Of a stretch of DNA of 64,000 bases, positions 62,846-64,000 are shown one piece after another. The position numbers and the translations under genes were made by a program. The DNA lies in assembly GCF_004216775.1 (NCBI RefSeq), contig NZ_SGXF01000004.1, positions 248,001 through 312,000 of the forward strand. The letters are read 5' to 3'. Origin of the DNA: Cuneatibacter caecimuris (GTDB lineage Bacteria > Bacillota > Clostridia > Lachnospirales > Lachnospiraceae). Below the pieces are notes generated by a model. The model was given only the letters and a program-made list of their open reading frames with translations. It did no database searches and was not told the DNA's origin. Within the stretch, counting starts at the first letter, position 1, and every line of letters begins with the position of its first letter.

Positions 62846-64000
62846 ATGAGATACGGTTTTAAAGAATATGAACCAACTCAGTTAATAAAAAATCATTTAA
62901 ATATTGGTGGAGAAAATCCTGACGGAGAGAAAATAGAAGTTTCCAATTTATATTTTCTGCGCGGGGGCAGGCCGTGGACCGGCGTAATGGGGGAATATCA
63001 TTTCTCCAGGGACAGCCGGAAGAACTGGTACAGGGAGCTCTGCAAAATGAAAGCAGGAGGAATTTCCATTGTGTCCACCTATCTGATCTGGATTTACCAT
63101 GAAGAGGAAGAGGGGCATTTCGATTTTTCAGGCGATCTTGATATCCGTGAGTTTTTATGTGAATGTAAAAAAACAGGGCTTGACGTAGTGCTGCGCATCG
63201 GGCCATGGGTGCACGGTGAGGTGAGAAACGGCGGATTTCCCGATTGGCTTCTGCAGAAACCATACAAACTGCGGAGTAATGATGCAGGTTATATGGAGCA
63301 GGCAGAAGTATGGTATCAGAAAATATATGAACAAGTGCGGGGATTTTTTTACAAAGACGGGGGGAATATCGTTGCCGTTCAACTGGAAAATGAACTTGTA
63401 GACAATGCGGAGCACCTTTTGGCCTTAAAAAAATCAGCGGTGAAAGCAGGGCTGATTGCGCCGATTTACACTGTAACCGGTTGGAACAGCGTATCCGGGG
63501 CAAGGATTCCGGTGGAAGAAGTTGTTCCTGTATTCGGCGCTTACGCAGATTCCCCGTGGGAGCCGGGAAGCGGACCCCTGCCGCTTTCCAGGCACTACTT
63601 TTTTAATAAAATGCGGAATGACACAGCAATCGGAGCGGATCTGATTCCATCTGAGGAGAAGAAGGGATGGCAGCTTCCCTATGAAAAATATCCGTTTGCA
63701 ACCTGCGAGCTGGGCGGGGGAATCCAGGCCACGCACCACCGGAGGCCGCTTATTTCCCCCATGGATACTTATGCGCTGTCTCTGGTAAAGCTTGGGAGCG
63801 GCAATAATTTAACCGGGTATTATATGTACCATGGCGGCACCAATAAAACCGGCCGCCTGTCAACGTTTCAGGAATCAAAGGATACAGGATATCCCAATGA
63901 TTATCCCATTTTATCCTATGATTTTCAGGCGCCTGTTTCTGAATACGGGGAAATACGCCCTCAGTACAGGCTGCTGAATATGCTGCACATGTTCATCCAT
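62846..64000 (+). CDS. GH35 beta-galactosidase, 3' end beyond window
   Basis: The 385 residues present are open to the window edge. There is no signal peptide, so the enzyme is cytoplasmic. Family GH35 features are visible: FLRGGRPWTGVMGEYHFSR opening, VVLRIGPWVHGEVRNGGFPDWL, acid/base E183 in VQLENEL and nucleophile E288 in TCELGGG. It would remove beta-linked galactose from imported sugars, complementing the extracellular GH59 enzyme. The start ATG follows AAGGGGG. Confidence 0.9.
   Translation, partial: MRYGFKEYEPTQLIKNHLNIGGENPDGEKIEVSNLYFLRGGRPWTGVMGEYHFSRDSRKNWYRELCKMKAGGISIVSTYLIWIYHEEEEGHFDFSGDLDIREFLCECKKTGLDVVLRIGPWVHGEVRNGGFPDWLLQKPYKLRSNDAGYMEQAEVWYQKIYEQVRGFFYKDGGNIVAVQLENELVDNAEHLLALKKSAVKAGLIAPIYTVTGWNSVSGARIPVEEVVPVFGAYADSPWEPGSGPLPLSRHYFFNKMRNDTAIGADLIPSEEKKGWQLPYEKYPFATCELGGGIQATHHRRPLISPMDTYALSLVKLGSGNNLTGYYMYHGGTNKTGRLSTFQESKDTGYPNDYPILSYDFQAPVSEYGEIRPQYRLLNMLHMFIH

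Overview
The window looks like chromosome from a gut-type Lachnospiraceae (Clostridia, Gram-positive). The supporting features are type III glutamine synthetase, the GlgC/GlgD pair, SpoVG, a Gram-positive primosome (DnaD-like and DnaI-like), lipobox lipoproteins, large sortase-anchored glycan-active proteins, a class B sortase and strong AGGAGG ribosome sites. No rRNA, tRNA, CRISPR array, phage or insertion sequence was recognised.

Layout. (1) 1-5.9 kb is accessory: a compact SMC-like ATPase, then a tyrosine recombinase whose stop codon lies inside one of two exact 22-bp inverted repeats. The repeats flank a 259-bp segment carrying a good outward promoter and a two-way terminator hairpin. The promoter points at a protein built of four helicase-associated (HA) repeats. 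A GntR-type regulator with two DNA-binding domains follows convergently, then a small orphan gene. (2) 6.0-13.3 kb is a carbohydrate uptake operon: lipoprotein, two permeases, an uncharacterised barrel-like enzyme and a YesN/YesM-type two-component pair. It ends in a very long hairpin. (3) 13.4-18.9 kb (minus strand) is housekeeping: murC, dnaD-like, dnaI-like, prs and a thioesterase. The murC-dnaD gap holds clusters of consensus DnaA boxes. (4) 19.2-25.1 kb carries glgC-glgD-spoVG and two tandem membrane-anchored deacetylase-like proteins. (5) 25.2-32.5 kb has an ArsR-type regulator divergent from a 1977-residue cell-wall subtilase. (6) 32.7-39.6 kb is pth, mfd, a lipoprotein and a PrsA-like lipoprotein. 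(7) 39.9-56.2 kb holds a 2080-residue surface GH59 (galactocerebrosidase-like) protein, an AEC transporter, an orphan solute-binding lipoprotein with its own two-component system, a 1436-residue beta-helix surface protein and a foldase-like protein. (8) 56.4-64 kb carries a MATE exporter, class II aldolase, sortase B, type III glutamine synthetase, an NfeD-like protein and a GH35 beta-galactosidase cut by the window end.

How it fits together. Three giant exported proteins end in the same P-x-T-G-D sorting signal, and one class B sortase is encoded nearby, so this looks like a glycan and protein degrading cell-surface system with intracellular follow-up enzymes. The most striking element is the recombinase/invertible-promoter/HA-repeat switch. 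In the orientation seen, it should be ON for the HA-repeat gene and may run antisense into the GntR regulator. The recombinase carries Trp where its family has the second catalytic Arg, so the switch may be locked or may depend on another recombinase.
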